A stretch of 11,657 nt of DNA from Pseudomonadota bacterium (GCA_023459095.1 JAEWVQ010000187.1:1-11657); one strand, 5' to 3'; numbered from the stretch's first letter, positions 1 to 6,528 are shown. Numbers and translations: made by a program. Notes: generated by a model not told the origin, from the letters alone.

Positions 1-298
1 GTCCGGCATGCGGCGCGACCGCGATCGCGAGACTCGCGGCGGCGGCCAGCGCGAGGCACGCGGCGGCGATGCGGTGGGCGCCGAGGCGCGCGCACAACGG
101 ACCGGCCCAGGCCGAGCCGACCGCACCGAGGGCGAACACGACGGCATTGAACAGGCCGAGCGCCTCGAGCGGGATGCCGAGCTGCGGGGCGGCGACGCCG
201 ACGCCGAACAGGGCGCCGGCCATGACTGCCTGCATCGCGGTGAGCAGGGCCAGGGTCGCCGGCAGGTGTCGGACGGCGGCAGAATCGGCGGTATTCAT
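1..298 (-). CDS. MFS transporter, N-terminal part (cut by window edge)
   Basis: Inner-membrane transporter of the major facilitator superfamily; the substrate cannot be told from this fragment. About 99 residues are visible, reading MNTADSAAVRHLPATLALL at the start. Three hydrophobic segments are seen at about residues 12-32, 42-65 and 77-95. Between the second and third lies a loop of the MFS motif A kind (residues 66-76, GPLCARLGAHR), which is the main family evidence. The ATG at 298 is chosen because it gives a normal short cytosolic N-terminus before the first helix, although no good Shine-Dalgarno sequence precedes it. The gene diverges from the hydroxyisourate hydrolase-like gene with only 20 bp between start codons, so the two may be co-regulated. 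The rest of the protein lies outside the window. Confidence 0.75.
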   Translation of the reverse strand, partial: MNTADSAAVRHLPATLALLTAMQAVMAGALFGVGVAAPQLGIPLEALGLFNAVVFALGAVGSAWAGPLCARLGAHRIAAACLALAAAASLAIAVAPHAG

Positions 299-318
299 TC
301 GATCACGGGAGGGCGGCA

Positions 319-669
319 ATGGCGGGTGGAATTTCGGTGCATGGCGTCGATGTGGCGCGCGGCGTGCCTGCGGCGGGCATGGCGGTGGAGCTGTGGCGCC
401 TGGAGCCGGTGGCGCAACGGCTCGCCTGCGGCGAACTGGGGGCGAACGGGGTGTGGGACATCGCCGAGGCGCGCGCGGCGTCGATGCGCGAGGGCGCGCA
501 CGAACTGCGCTTTCATGCGGGCGCGTACTTTCGCCGCACCCACGGCGAGCACGCGCCCTGCCTGTTCGACGTGGTGCCGTTCCGTCTGCTGCTCGCCGAT
601 CTCGAGCGGCACTACCACCTGCCGCTCAAGATCACGCCCTGGGGCTATGCGCTGTTTCTCGGCGCCTGA
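319..669 (+). CDS. uraH: Hydroxyisourate hydrolase / transthyretin-like protein, divergent active site
   Basis: Member of the transthyretin-like family whose known enzymes hydrolyse 5-hydroxyisourate in the urate-to-allantoin pathway. The 116-residue length is normal. The N-terminal motif SVHGVDVARGVPAAGM (residues 6-21) carries the conserved His8. HYHLPLKITPWGY (98-110) carries the second His pair and the usual C-terminal strand. Two hallmark features are altered. The Arg that normally follows Gly in the region around residue 45 is absent (GVWD here), and the terminal Tyr-Arg-Gly-Ser tetrapeptide is Phe-Leu-Gly-Ala. The start is supported by GGGAGGG at 307-313. It converges with the ABC permease gene 15 bp downstream. 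Family membership is secure; hydrolase activity is not, and no other urate-pathway gene is visible nearby. Confidence 0.82.
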   Translation: MAGGISVHGVDVARGVPAAGMAVELWRLEPVAQRLACGELGANGVWDIAEARAASMREGAHELRFHAGAYFRRTHGEHAPCLFDVVPFRLLLADLERHYHLPLKITPWGYALFLGA

Positions 670-684
670 GCCGCGCGGCGGTGT

Positions 685-1500
685 TCAGCGGATGCGCCGG
701 GTGATGCCGGTGAGCCTTTCCATGAGCACCATCATCGCCAGCGTGGCGAGCACCAGCACGCTCGACAGCGCGGCGATGGTGACGTCGAGCTTGCCTTCCA
801 GGTCCTGCCACATGCGGATCGGCAACATGTCGGTGCGGGCGTCGCGCAGGAAGAGCGAGACCGGCACGTTGTCGAACGACGACATGAACGCGATGAAGGC
901 GCCCGCGGCCACCCCGGGCGCGATCAGCGGCAGGGTGATGCGGCGCAGCGAGTAGGCGCGCGAGGCGCCCAGGCTGGCCGAACTCTCCAGCAGCGCCGCC
1001 GGCAGCTGGGCAAGCGCCGCGGTGGTGGTGCGGATCACATAGGGCACGCACACCACGGTGTGGCCGATCACCAGCGTTGCCACCGACACCGGGATGCCCA
1101 GCTCGCTGAAGAAGATCAGCGCGGAGAGGCCGAAGGCGAGCGCGGGCAGGATCAGCGGCGACATGAACAGGGCGTCGAGGCTGCGCGCGAGCATGCGCTC
1201 CGAGCGCGCGATGGCGAGCGCGGCGCCGACTCCGAGCACGACCGACAGCAGCGTGGTCAGCACCGCCACCTTGAAGCTGTTCCAGCTCGCGAAGTGCAGC
1301 TGGTAGGCGTCCCACAGCGTCTCGTACCAGCGCAGCGAGAAGCCCTTGGGCGGAAAGCGCAGCGAATAGCTGTCGGTGAACGAGACCACCAGCACGATCA
1401 CGGTGGGGGCGAGCAGCAGCACCAGCGCGAGCGCGGCGAGGGTCCCCAGCGCGGTCTTGAGGGCGATGTCGGCGGGGTCGTTGCGGCGTCCGGTGCTCAT
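685..1500 (-). CDS. ABC transporter permease, PotC type
   Basis: Second inner-membrane permease of a polyamine/opine-type importer; it pairs with the upstream permease to form the channel. It is 271 residues long with about six hydrophobic segments, the first at about residues 15-40. The cytoplasmic EAA loop that docks on the ATPase is seen at about 171-190 (LESSASLGASRAYSLRRITL). A periplasmic stretch after the first helix (SFTDSYSLRFPPKGFSLRWY) is typical of PotC-like proteins. Its ATG overlaps the stop of the preceding permease gene in an ATGA arrangement (1497-1500), indicating translational coupling. It is the last gene of the leftward operon. No convincing terminator is seen in the 15 bp before the converging uraH-like gene, so transcripts may run into each other. 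Confidence 0.93.
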   Translation of the reverse strand: MSTGRRNDPADIALKTALGTLAALALVLLLAPTVIVLVVSFTDSYSLRFPPKGFSLRWYETLWDAYQLHFASWNSFKVAVLTTLLSVVLGVGAALAIARSERMLARSLDALFMSPLILPALAFGLSALIFFSELGIPVSVATLVIGHTVVCVPYVIRTTTAALAQLPAALLESSASLGASRAYSLRRITLPLIAPGVAAGAFIAFMSSFDNVPVSLFLRDARTDMLPIRMWQDLEGKLDVTIAALSSVLVLATLAMMVLMERLTGITRRIR

Positions 1501-2354
1501 GATGTGGCATATCCCCTGGAGAGTCGGCCGAGGTAGTTGAAAAGGGTCACGCAGGCCATCACCGCGACCAGGAACACCAGCGACACCGCCGCCGCGTAGG
1601 GCCAGTTCTGCAGCGTCGAGGCCTGCTGATAGATGTACATCGGCATGAACAGCATCTGCCCGCCGCCGATCAGCGACTGGGTGATGAAGGCGGTGATCGT
1701 GGCGGCGAAGGTCAGCAGGCTGCCGGCGACCACGCCGGGCAGCGACAGCGGCAGCGTGACCTTGCGGAAGGTGCGCCAGGCGTTGGCGCCGAGGGCCGCG
1801 GAAGCGTCTTCCAGGTTGTGGTCGAGGCGCTGCAGCGTGGTGATCAGCGGCAGCGTCATCAGCGGCAGTTGCACGTTGGCGAGCGCCCAGACCAAGCCTT
1901 CGCGGGAGTACAGCAGGCGCAGCGGGGTTTCGATCCAGCCCAGGCCGAGCAGGATCTCGTTGACGATGCCCTGGCGGCCGAGGATCACGATCCAGGCGAA
2001 GGTGCGCACCACCACGCTGGTCAGCAGCGGCAGCACGATGATCATGATCAGCACCGTCTGCATGCGCGGCGCACTGCGCACGAAGGCCCAGGCCAGGGCG
2101 TAGCCCAGCACCAGGCACAGTGCGGTGACCTGCACGCCCAGCCACAGCGTGTCGGCGAGGATGGGCAGGGCGAAGCCGCCGGTCAGCACCTCGCGGTACT
2201 GGTCGAGGCCGAAGCCGGTCATCGCGCTGTCCTGGTGCAGGCTGACGAACAGCAGCAACAGCAGCGGCGTGATGAAGAACAGCACGAAGAAGCCGGCCAG
2301 CGGTGCGCCGTAGCGCAGGCCGTAGACGGTGACGTTGTGGTGATGGGCACTCAC
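1497..2354 (-). CDS. ABC transporter permease, PotB type
   Basis: First inner-membrane permease of the importer, 285 residues, with about six membrane segments. The first segment is at about residues 16-38 after a His-rich N-terminus (MSAHHH). The EAA loop for contact with the ATPase lies at about 182-201 (EDASAALGANAWRTFRKVTL). The family is that of spermidine/putrescine and related permeases (PotB/PotH); the substrate cannot be read from the sequence. The start is GTG at 2354, chosen because a strong GGGAGAGG (2360-2367 on the opposite strand) lies five bases upstream. The gene ends in a four-base overlap with the next permease. A hairpin separates it from the binding-protein gene upstream, which probably lowers permease expression relative to the binding protein. 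Confidence 0.93.
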   Translation of the reverse strand: MSAHHHNVTVYGLRYGAPLAGFFVLFFITPLLLLLFVSLHQDSAMTGFGLDQYREVLTGGFALPILADTLWLGVQVTALCLVLGYALAWAFVRSAPRMQTVLIMIIVLPLLTSVVVRTFAWIVILGRQGIVNEILLGLGWIETPLRLLYSREGLVWALANVQLPLMTLPLITTLQRLDHNLEDASAALGANAWRTFRKVTLPLSLPGVVAGSLLTFAATITAFITQSLIGGGQMLFMPMYIYQQASTLQNWPYAAAVSLVFLVAVMACVTLFNYLGRLSRGYATS

Positions 2355-2370
2355 GGGAACCTCTCCCTGC

Positions 2371-2398
2371 GCGGCGGACGCGGGGCGCCCGCCGCCGC
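2371..2398 (-). promoter_or_regulatory. Intercistronic stem-loop between binding-protein and permease genes
   Basis: An outer 7-bp stem pairs 2371-2377 with 2392-2398. After a three-base bulge (2378-2380) an inner 4-bp stem pairs 2381-2384 with 2388-2391 around a GCG loop. No T-tract follows, so it is unlikely to be a full terminator. By analogy with other periplasmic-binding-protein operons it could protect the upstream mRNA end and keep the binding protein in excess over the permeases. The GC-rich background makes some hairpins expected by chance. Confidence 0.45.
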
Positions 2399-2405
2399 GT
2401 CGGAC

Positions 2406-3452
2406 TCAGATCTTGATGTCGCGGTTGAAGCGCTCGATCCAGCCGGCGCGCTGCTCGTTGATCTTCTTCCAGTCCTGGAACAGGAAGCGCTGCTTCATCT
2501 CGGCGTGATCCTTGACCAGGGAGCGGGCGATCTCGCCGCCCATCTTCACCTTGGTGTTGGTCGGCACGATCAGGTAGGGGCTGTCCATCAGCCGGGCCTG
2601 CACCGCGGGCGACATCGCCGCCTCGATCAGGGCGAAGGCGAGTTCCTTGGCGGGCGAGTTCTTGACGATGTGGATGCTGGTCTTGAACGCGATCGCGCCT
2701 TCCTTCGGCGCCACCCACTCCACCGGCACGCCGCGCGCCTTGAGGATCTGGATCGCGTTGAAGTTGCCCGGGCTGATGTCGACCTGGCCCTGCTGGAACA
2801 GGGCGGCGAGCTGGCCGGGGTTGGCGGCGACCGCCGACAGGTTGGGCTTGAGCTTGTCCATCAGCTTGAAGGCGGGGTCGATGTCGCTGTCCGAGCCGCC
2901 GTGCAGCTTGGCCAGTTCGACCATGAAGCCGGTGCCCAGCGTCGAGTTCATGTTGGTGATGCCGACGCGGCCCTTGTACTCCGGGTTCCACAGGTCCATC
3001 CACGAGGTCGGCGGGGTTTTCACCGTTTCCGGGTTGTAGGTCAGGCCCACGACCTGGAAGAAGATGCTCGGCCCCATCGGATCCTGCGCCTCGGGGAGCA
3101 GATCGCGGTAATGCATGCTGCGCTCGACCGGAAAGGGCTCGATCAGGTCCTGGGCGAGCGCGGTCAGGGCCGGGCCCGGATCGTGCAGCATCAGATCGAT
3201 CGGCGGATTGCTGCGGGCGGCGCTGACCTTGGCGATCTGGTCCACCGACAGCATCGGGTCCAGGGTGAGGTCGGCGTTGCCGGTGGCCTTGCGGAAGGCC
3301 GGCACGAGCACGTCGCGGTGTGCCTCCTCCCAGTTGCCGGTGAAGGTGGCGAACACCAGGCGGCGGGCCTGGGCGAGGCTGATGCCGGGGAAGAGCTGCA
3401 GCGCGCCCAGCGCGAGGGCCGACTGCATCATGCGTCTGCGGGTGATGTCCAT
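2406..3452 (-). CDS. ABC transporter substrate-binding protein, PotD/SBP_bac_8 type, Tat-type signal
   Basis: Periplasmic solute-binding protein of the importer, 348 residues, of the polyamine/opine/iron class. The N-terminus has consecutive arginines followed by hydrophobic residues (TRRRMMQSALALGAL, 4-18) and an Ala-rich end at SLAQA (25-29). This fits a twin-arginine export signal, so it may fold before export. Family features include the early RLVFATFTGNWEEAH strand (31-45), the central SWMDLWNPEYKGRVGI, typical of this binding-protein class, and a mostly helical C-terminus (DWKKINEQRAGW). The ATG at 3452 has AGGAG six bases upstream. It lies 49 bp after the ATPase gene and is followed by a stem-loop before the permeases. 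The ligand is unknown; the divergent amidase suggests an amide- or amine-containing compound, which is inference. Confidence 0.92.
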   Translation of the reverse strand: MDITRRRMMQSALALGALQLFPGISLAQARRLVFATFTGNWEEAHRDVLVPAFRKATGNADLTLDPMLSVDQIAKVSAARSNPPIDLMLHDPGPALTALAQDLIEPFPVERSMHYRDLLPEAQDPMGPSIFFQVVGLTYNPETVKTPPTSWMDLWNPEYKGRVGITNMNSTLGTGFMVELAKLHGGSDSDIDPAFKLMDKLKPNLSAVAANPGQLAALFQQGQVDISPGNFNAIQILKARGVPVEWVAPKEGAIAFKTSIHIVKNSPAKELAFALIEAAMSPAVQARLMDSPYLIVPTNTKVKMGGEIARSLVKDHAEMKQRFLFQDWKKINEQRAGWIERFNRDIKI

Positions 3453-3501
3453 GGGAGGCTCCTGAGGGTGGGGGACGGAAAAACGAAAGGCGAAGCCGGG
3501 G

Positions 3502-4587
3502 TTACGGGGTGGCGAAAACGGTGATCGCCGCCATCGAGCGCGGGCGCACGCCGACCGCCAGGCCCGGCGGGTGGGGCTCGGCGCCGGCGGTGCGCGGTTC
3601 GGCGATCTTCAGCCGCAGTCCGTCGGCGGTGACCACTTCGTGGACGATGGTCGGCCCCAGCGGCAGGCCGAGTTCGACGCGGGCGGCGATGCCTTCGCCG
3701 CTCGGGGTCAGCGCCAGGTTCTCGGGGCGGATGCAGGCGGTCACCCGGGTGCCGACACCGAGCCCGGACGGCGCCGGACAGGCGAGCGCGCCGCCGGTGT
3801 CGAGGCGGATCAGCGCCTCGCTGCCGGTGCTGCGTTCCAGCCTCCCGGTGAGCAGGTTCGCGCTGCCGACGAACTGATTGACGAACAGCGTGCGCGGGCG
3901 GTCGTAGATTTCCGAGGGCGGCGCGAACTGCTCCAGGCGGCCGCCGTTGAGCACGGCGACGCGGTCGGCCATCGACAAGGCCTCTTCCTGGTCGTGGGTG
4001 ACGATGATGCAGGTGATGCCGGACTGGCGCTGCAGGCGCTTGATCTCGATCTGCATGTCCAGGCGCAGGCTCTTGTCGAGCGCGGCGAAGGGTTCGTCGA
4101 GCAGCAGGATGCGCGGCGCCACCGCGAGCGCGCGGGCGAGCGCGACGCGCTGCTGCTGGCCGCCGGAGAGCTGGCGTGGCAGGCGGTCGGCGGCGTGGCC
4201 GAGCTGCACCAGGTCGAGCATCTCGGCCACGCGCGCCTGCTGCGCGGCGCGCGTGGCGCCGCGCGCGGCCAGCCCGTAGGCGATGTTGTCCGCCACCGTC
4301 ATGTGCGGAAACAGCGCGTAGTTCTGGAACACGATGCCGACGTCGCGGCGGTGCGGGGGCAGGTCGTCGACGCGCCGGCCGCCGATGACGACGCGGCCCG
4401 AGGTCTGCGCCAGGAAGCCGCCGATGATGCGCAGCAGCGTGGTCTTGCCGCAGCCCGAGGGGCCGAGCAGGGCGACCAGTTCGCCGGCGGCGATTTCGAG
4501 CGTGACGTGATCGACCGCGGCGGTGCCGGCGTACTGGTGGAAAACGTCGTCGAGAGTGAGGTCGAAACCGTTCGCAGTGTTCGCCAT
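3502..4587 (-). CDS. ABC transporter ATP-binding protein, PotA type with C-terminal TOBE region
   Basis: Cytoplasmic ATPase that powers the importer, 361 residues, first gene of the operon. All catalytic motifs are intact: Walker A GPSGCGKTT (42-50), Q-loop Gln88 in FQNYALFPHM, signature LSGGQQQRVALARAL (140-154), Walker B ILLLDEP with Asp164/Glu165, D-loop Asp171 and switch His198 in VTHDQEE. From about residue 240 a TOBE-like regulatory domain follows (ACIRPENLAL), as in PotA/UgpC/FbpC proteins. The start at 4587 gives a normal N-terminus, but the Shine-Dalgarno is weak. A near-consensus sigma-54 promoter lies about 45-60 bp upstream, with a predicted transcript start about 34 bases before the ATG. 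Confidence 0.95.
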   Translation of the reverse strand: MANTANGFDLTLDDVFHQYAGTAAVDHVTLEIAAGELVALLGPSGCGKTTLLRIIGGFLAQTSGRVVIGGRRVDDLPPHRRDVGIVFQNYALFPHMTVADNIAYGLAARGATRAAQQARVAEMLDLVQLGHAADRLPRQLSGGQQQRVALARALAVAPRILLLDEPFAALDKSLRLDMQIEIKRLQRQSGITCIIVTHDQEEALSMADRVAVLNGGRLEQFAPPSEIYDRPRTLFVNQFVGSANLLTGRLERSTGSEALIRLDTGGALACPAPSGLGVGTRVTACIRPENLALTPSGEGIAARVELGLPLGPTIVHEVVTADGLRLKIAEPRTAGAEPHPPGLAVGVRPRSMAAITVFATP

Positions 4588-4631
4588 GTTGTGTACGACT
4601 CGCCTGTTTCGTTACGGGACGATGTCCATTA

Positions 4632-4647
4632 AGCAAGCTCGGTGCCA
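4632..4647 (-). promoter_or_regulatory. Sigma-54 (-24/-12) promoter for the ABC importer operon
   Basis: Read on the minus strand the site is TGGCACCGAGCTTGCT. It matches the sigma-54 consensus TGGCACG-N4-TTGCW at 11 of 12 defined positions, with the invariant GG at 4646-4645 and GC at 4634-4633. Transcription would start near 4621, giving a leader of about 34 bases before the ATPase start codon. Sigma-54 promoters need an enhancer-binding activator such as NtrC, and a candidate dyad lies 166 bp upstream of that start. Confidence 0.72.
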
Positions 4648-4778
4648 GCTTTCGCTTTGCCCGGCTGTATGCGCAGCTCTCCGCCGCAGGGGCTTGATAG
4701 ATAGGCAGATTGGCCGCGCGCGGGTGATTTTTTTAGCATCGATCCGGAAAAGTTGTACGCAATATCAAGAACAAAAAA

Positions 4779-4795
4779 TGCGCCGTATGTGTGCA
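4779..4795. promoter_or_regulatory. NtrC-like enhancer dyad
   Basis: The site is TGCGCC-N5-TGTGCA, a 17-bp dyad that matches the NtrC pattern TGCACC-N5-GGTGCA at 10 of 12 defined bases. Its centre (4787) lies about 166 bp upstream of the predicted importer transcript start and about 118 bp upstream of the predicted amidase start. Both are normal enhancer distances. It also borders the A/T-rich stretch of the divergent region. A single site is weaker evidence than the usual pair. Confidence 0.42.
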
Positions 4796-4878
4796 ATGAA
4801 TGCCCGCGATGAACCGCGATGGGGCGCTCGCGGGCGTGGCCGGCACCGGGCGGCCGCGGCGGCGCGCGGTTCGCGGGG

Positions 4879-4894
4879 CGGTCCGCTTCTTGCA
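4879..4894 (+). promoter_or_regulatory. Possible second sigma-54 promoter, facing the amidase gene
   Basis: The site is CGGTCCGCTTCTTGCA. The invariant GG (4880-4881) and GC (4892-4893) are exactly 12 bases apart, and the -12 element TTGCA is perfect. The -24 element is poor: three of its seven bases differ from TGGCACG. Transcription would start near 4905, leaving a leader of about 58 bases before the amidase ATG. Its position opposite a strong sigma-54 promoter makes it more believable than the match alone. Confidence 0.38.
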
Positions 4895-4921
4895 GGGCAT
4901 GGCGGCGGCGCGTGTGCGCCG

Positions 4922-4941
4922 GGCGACGCATCCGCGTCGCC
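4922..4941 (+). promoter_or_regulatory. Perfect 8-bp hairpin in the amidase leader
   Basis: GGCGACGC (4922-4929) pairs fully with 4934-4941 around an ATCC loop. It ends 21 bases before the preferred amidase start and 9 bases before the alternative one. No T-tract follows. If transcribed from the upstream sigma-54-like site, this hairpin would stand just before the ribosome site and could tune translation. Confidence 0.4.
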
Positions 4942-4962
4942 GTCCGCTTCATGGAAAACGTC

Positions 4963-6381
4963 ATGCAACTTCATCTGCTCAATGCCCGCGACATTGCCCG
5001 CGAGGTCAACGCCGGCCGGCTGGAGGCGCCCGAACTGGCCGCAGCGCTGTGCGCGCGCATCGAGCGCCTCGATCCCGTGCTCAACGCCTTCGTCGATTAC
5101 GACCGTGCGGCGGTGATCGCCGAGGCCGAAGCCGTCGCCCGCCGCGTGCGCGCCGGCGAAGTGCTGCCGCTGGCCGGCGTGCCGTTCACGGTCAAGGACA
5201 ACCTGTGGCTCGGCGGCCGGCGGGCGACGTTCGGCTCACGCCTGTTCGCCGACTTCGTCGCTCCGCGCGATGCCTGGTGCGTCGCCCGCCTGCGCCGCCT
5301 GGGCGCGCTGCCGCTCGGTGTGACCAACTGTTCGGAGTTCGCCTGCAAGGGCGTCACCACCAATCCGCTGCACGGCACCACGCGCAACCCCTGGGACCTC
5401 GCGCGGACACCGGGAGGCTCGTCCGGCGGCGCGGTGGCGGCGGTGGCGGCCGGGCTGGGGCCGCTCGCGCTCGCCACCGACGCCGGCGGCTCGACGCGGC
5501 GTCCGGCCGCGCACACCGGCCTGGTCGGCTTCAAGCCCAGCCTCGGCGCCGTACCCAACCCGTGGGGGTTCGACGACCCCAACCACCTGCTGTCGGTGAT
5601 CGGCCAGGTCGGGCGCGACGTCGCCGACGTCGCGCTGATGGCGCGCAGCCTGTACGACTGGGTGGCCGAGGACCCGCTGTCGCAGCCGGTGTTCGGCCCC
5701 CGGCTGCTCGACGCCGACGGATGCGATCCGCGCACCTTGCGCATCGCCTGGTCGCCCGATCTGGGCTGCGGGTTTCCGGTCGATGCGGCGGTCGCCGACG
5801 CCTTTGCGGCGGCGATCGAACGTCTGCGCGAACGCGGTTGGCGGATCGAAACGGCGAGCCCGGCGTGGCCGGCGGGGATGGACGGCTACGCCCTGCTCGC
5901 CCTGCAGCAGGCGGGGCTCGCGGCCTTGTTCGGCGACGCCCTGGCGGCCGACGGGGCGCGCTTCGACCCCGACATCGCCGCGCAGATCGAGCTCGGCCGG
6001 CAGATTCCGGGCACCGTGACCGCTGCCATGCTGCAGTTGCGCGACCGGCTCGGGGCCACGCTGGCGCGCTTTTTCGCCGACCACGACCTGCTGCTGTGCC
6101 CGACCGCGCCGGTGGAGGCGTGGGCGGCGGACCGCCTCGGCCCGGCCGAGATCGGCGGCCGGCCGGCCGGGCCGCGCGGGCACGCCGGGTTCACCCCGAT
6201 CTTCAACTATTGCGGCGTACCGGCCTTGTCGTTGCCCTGCGGCGTCGGTGCCGCGGGGTTGCCGGTGGGCATGCAGGTGGTGGGCGCGCGTTATGCCGAC
6301 GGGCGCGTGCTCGCCGCCGCTGCCGCGATGGAGGAGGCTCTGGGGCTGCGCTTCGAGTCGCCGATGCTGCTCGCCGATTGA
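4963..6381 (+). CDS. Amidase, amidase-signature (GatA/FAAH-like) family
   Basis: Cytoplasmic amide hydrolase of 472 residues. The Ser-cisSer-Lys triad is complete: Lys78 in FTVKDN, Ser153 in PGGSSGG and nucleophile Ser177 in DAGGST. The spacings of 75 and 24 residues equal those of mammalian FAAH. The nearby RNPWDL (141-146) and TGLVGFKPS segments are family-typical. The start at 4963 is preferred because a weak GGA lies seven bases upstream and the N-terminus (MQLHLLNARDIA) fits the family; ATG 4951 would add four residues. An open frame continues upstream to 4819 but codes an Arg/Gly-rich, non-family stretch. The gene diverges from the ABC importer, suggesting that an imported amide is its substrate. 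It could also be an aryl-amide or allophanate-type hydrolase; specificity is not readable. Confidence 0.92.
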   Translation: MQLHLLNARDIAREVNAGRLEAPELAAALCARIERLDPVLNAFVDYDRAAVIAEAEAVARRVRAGEVLPLAGVPFTVKDNLWLGGRRATFGSRLFADFVAPRDAWCVARLRRLGALPLGVTNCSEFACKGVTTNPLHGTTRNPWDLARTPGGSSGGAVAAVAAGLGPLALATDAGGSTRRPAAHTGLVGFKPSLGAVPNPWGFDDPNHLLSVIGQVGRDVADVALMARSLYDWVAEDPLSQPVFGPRLLDADGCDPRTLRIAWSPDLGCGFPVDAAVADAFAAAIERLRERGWRIETASPAWPAGMDGYALLALQQAGLAALFGDALAADGARFDPDIAAQIELGRQIPGTVTAAMLQLRDRLGATLARFFADHDLLLCPTAPVEAWAADRLGPAEIGGRPAGPRGHAGFTPIFNYCGVPALSLPCGVGAAGLPVGMQVVGARYADGRVLAAAAAMEEALGLRFESPMLLAD

Positions 6382-6385
6382 GTGC

Positions 6386-6417
6386 GGCGTGTGATTGAGG
6401 CGTGTGATTGAGGCGTG
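6386..6417 (+). repeat. 13-bp tandem repeat just after the amidase stop
   Basis: GGCGTGTGATTGA occurs at 6386-6398 and again at 6399-6411 without change, followed by a partial third copy (GGCGTG, 6412-6417). The repeat begins five bases after the amidase stop codon. The gene's own last bases (GATTGA) resemble the unit's end, so the array may have arisen by slippage that copied the stop-codon region. Confidence 0.85.
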
Positions 6418-6448
6418 CGCGCGCAGCGGCGGGGGCGGTGGCCGGTGC

Positions 6449-6468
6449 CGAAGGCCGATTTGCCTTCG
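6449..6468 (+). terminator. Hairpin after the amidase gene, possible weak terminator
   Basis: CGAAGGC (6449-6455) pairs perfectly with GCCTTCG (6462-6468) over a six-base loop. An outer G-C pair (6447/6470) flanks a mismatch. There are only scattered Ts downstream (GTTTGC), so intrinsic termination would be weak. It lies 67 bases after the amidase stop and overlaps the predicted -35 of the gdx leader. Confidence 0.35.
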
Positions 6469-6488
6469 CCGTCGCCGTTTGCTAAAAA
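6460..6488 (+). promoter_or_regulatory. Candidate sigma-70 promoter for the gdx leader
   Basis: A TTGCCT (-35, 6460-6465) is spaced 17 bp from TAAAAA (-10, 6483-6488), which is preceded by an extended TG at 6480-6481. Both hexamers match consensus at four of six positions. The start would be near 6495, giving a leader of about 100 bases. That leader would contain a 7-bp hairpin (6501-6507 with 6511-6517) and then the guanidine-II riboswitch. Confidence 0.4.
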
Positions 6489-6528
6489 GGCCGGGTGCGC
6501 CGGGCGGCAACCGCCCGCAATCACCGAC

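Larger units (their letters stand above)
4588..4962. other. Divergent control region between importer operon and amidase gene
   Basis: No credible coding region is seen here. The part from about 4725 to 4780 is much richer in A/T than the rest of the window, including a run of seven T (4729-4735) and A-runs near 4772-4778, as expected of bent regulatory DNA. Beyond the promoters and dyad listed separately, 4796-4950 is very GC-rich. It contains an 8-bp inverted repeat (4802-4809 with 4828-4835) across an 18-base loop, whose meaning is unclear. Confidence 0.6.

Noticed and set aside
685..3003. Single 772-codon minus-strand frame spanning the permeases and part of the binding protein
   Set aside because: Only its last 271 codons make a sensible protein. 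The earlier part is the wrong frame of the PotB-type permease and the binding protein, both clear in their own frames.
1818..3524. Long plus-strand open frame of 568 codons opposite the importer genes
   Set aside because: It is rich in His, Gln, Asp, Arg and Gly with no domain. It mirrors three well-supported genes on the other strand and reflects the lack of stop codons in GC-rich DNA.
4588..4600. Palindrome-like GTTGTGTACGAC near the ATPase start as a repressor operator
   Set aside because: The arms are five bases with one mismatch, and a related sequence near 4752 is too different to call a repeated operator.
4766..4778. IHF site in the divergent region
   Set aside because: The ATCAA core is present but the second half (TTR) is AAA, so the match is not good enough.
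4802..4835. 8-bp inverted repeat with 18-base loop as a terminator or attenuator
   Set aside because: The loop is long, no T-tract follows, and the very GC-rich background makes such repeats likely by chance.
4914..4929. Second NtrC-type dyad near the amidase start
   Set aside because: The two halves are one base too close (16 instead of 17) and the second half matches poorly.
4819..4962. N-terminal extension of the amidase
   Set aside because: The extra residues are Arg/Gly-rich and unlike the family. The region holds a sigma-54-like site and a hairpin instead.
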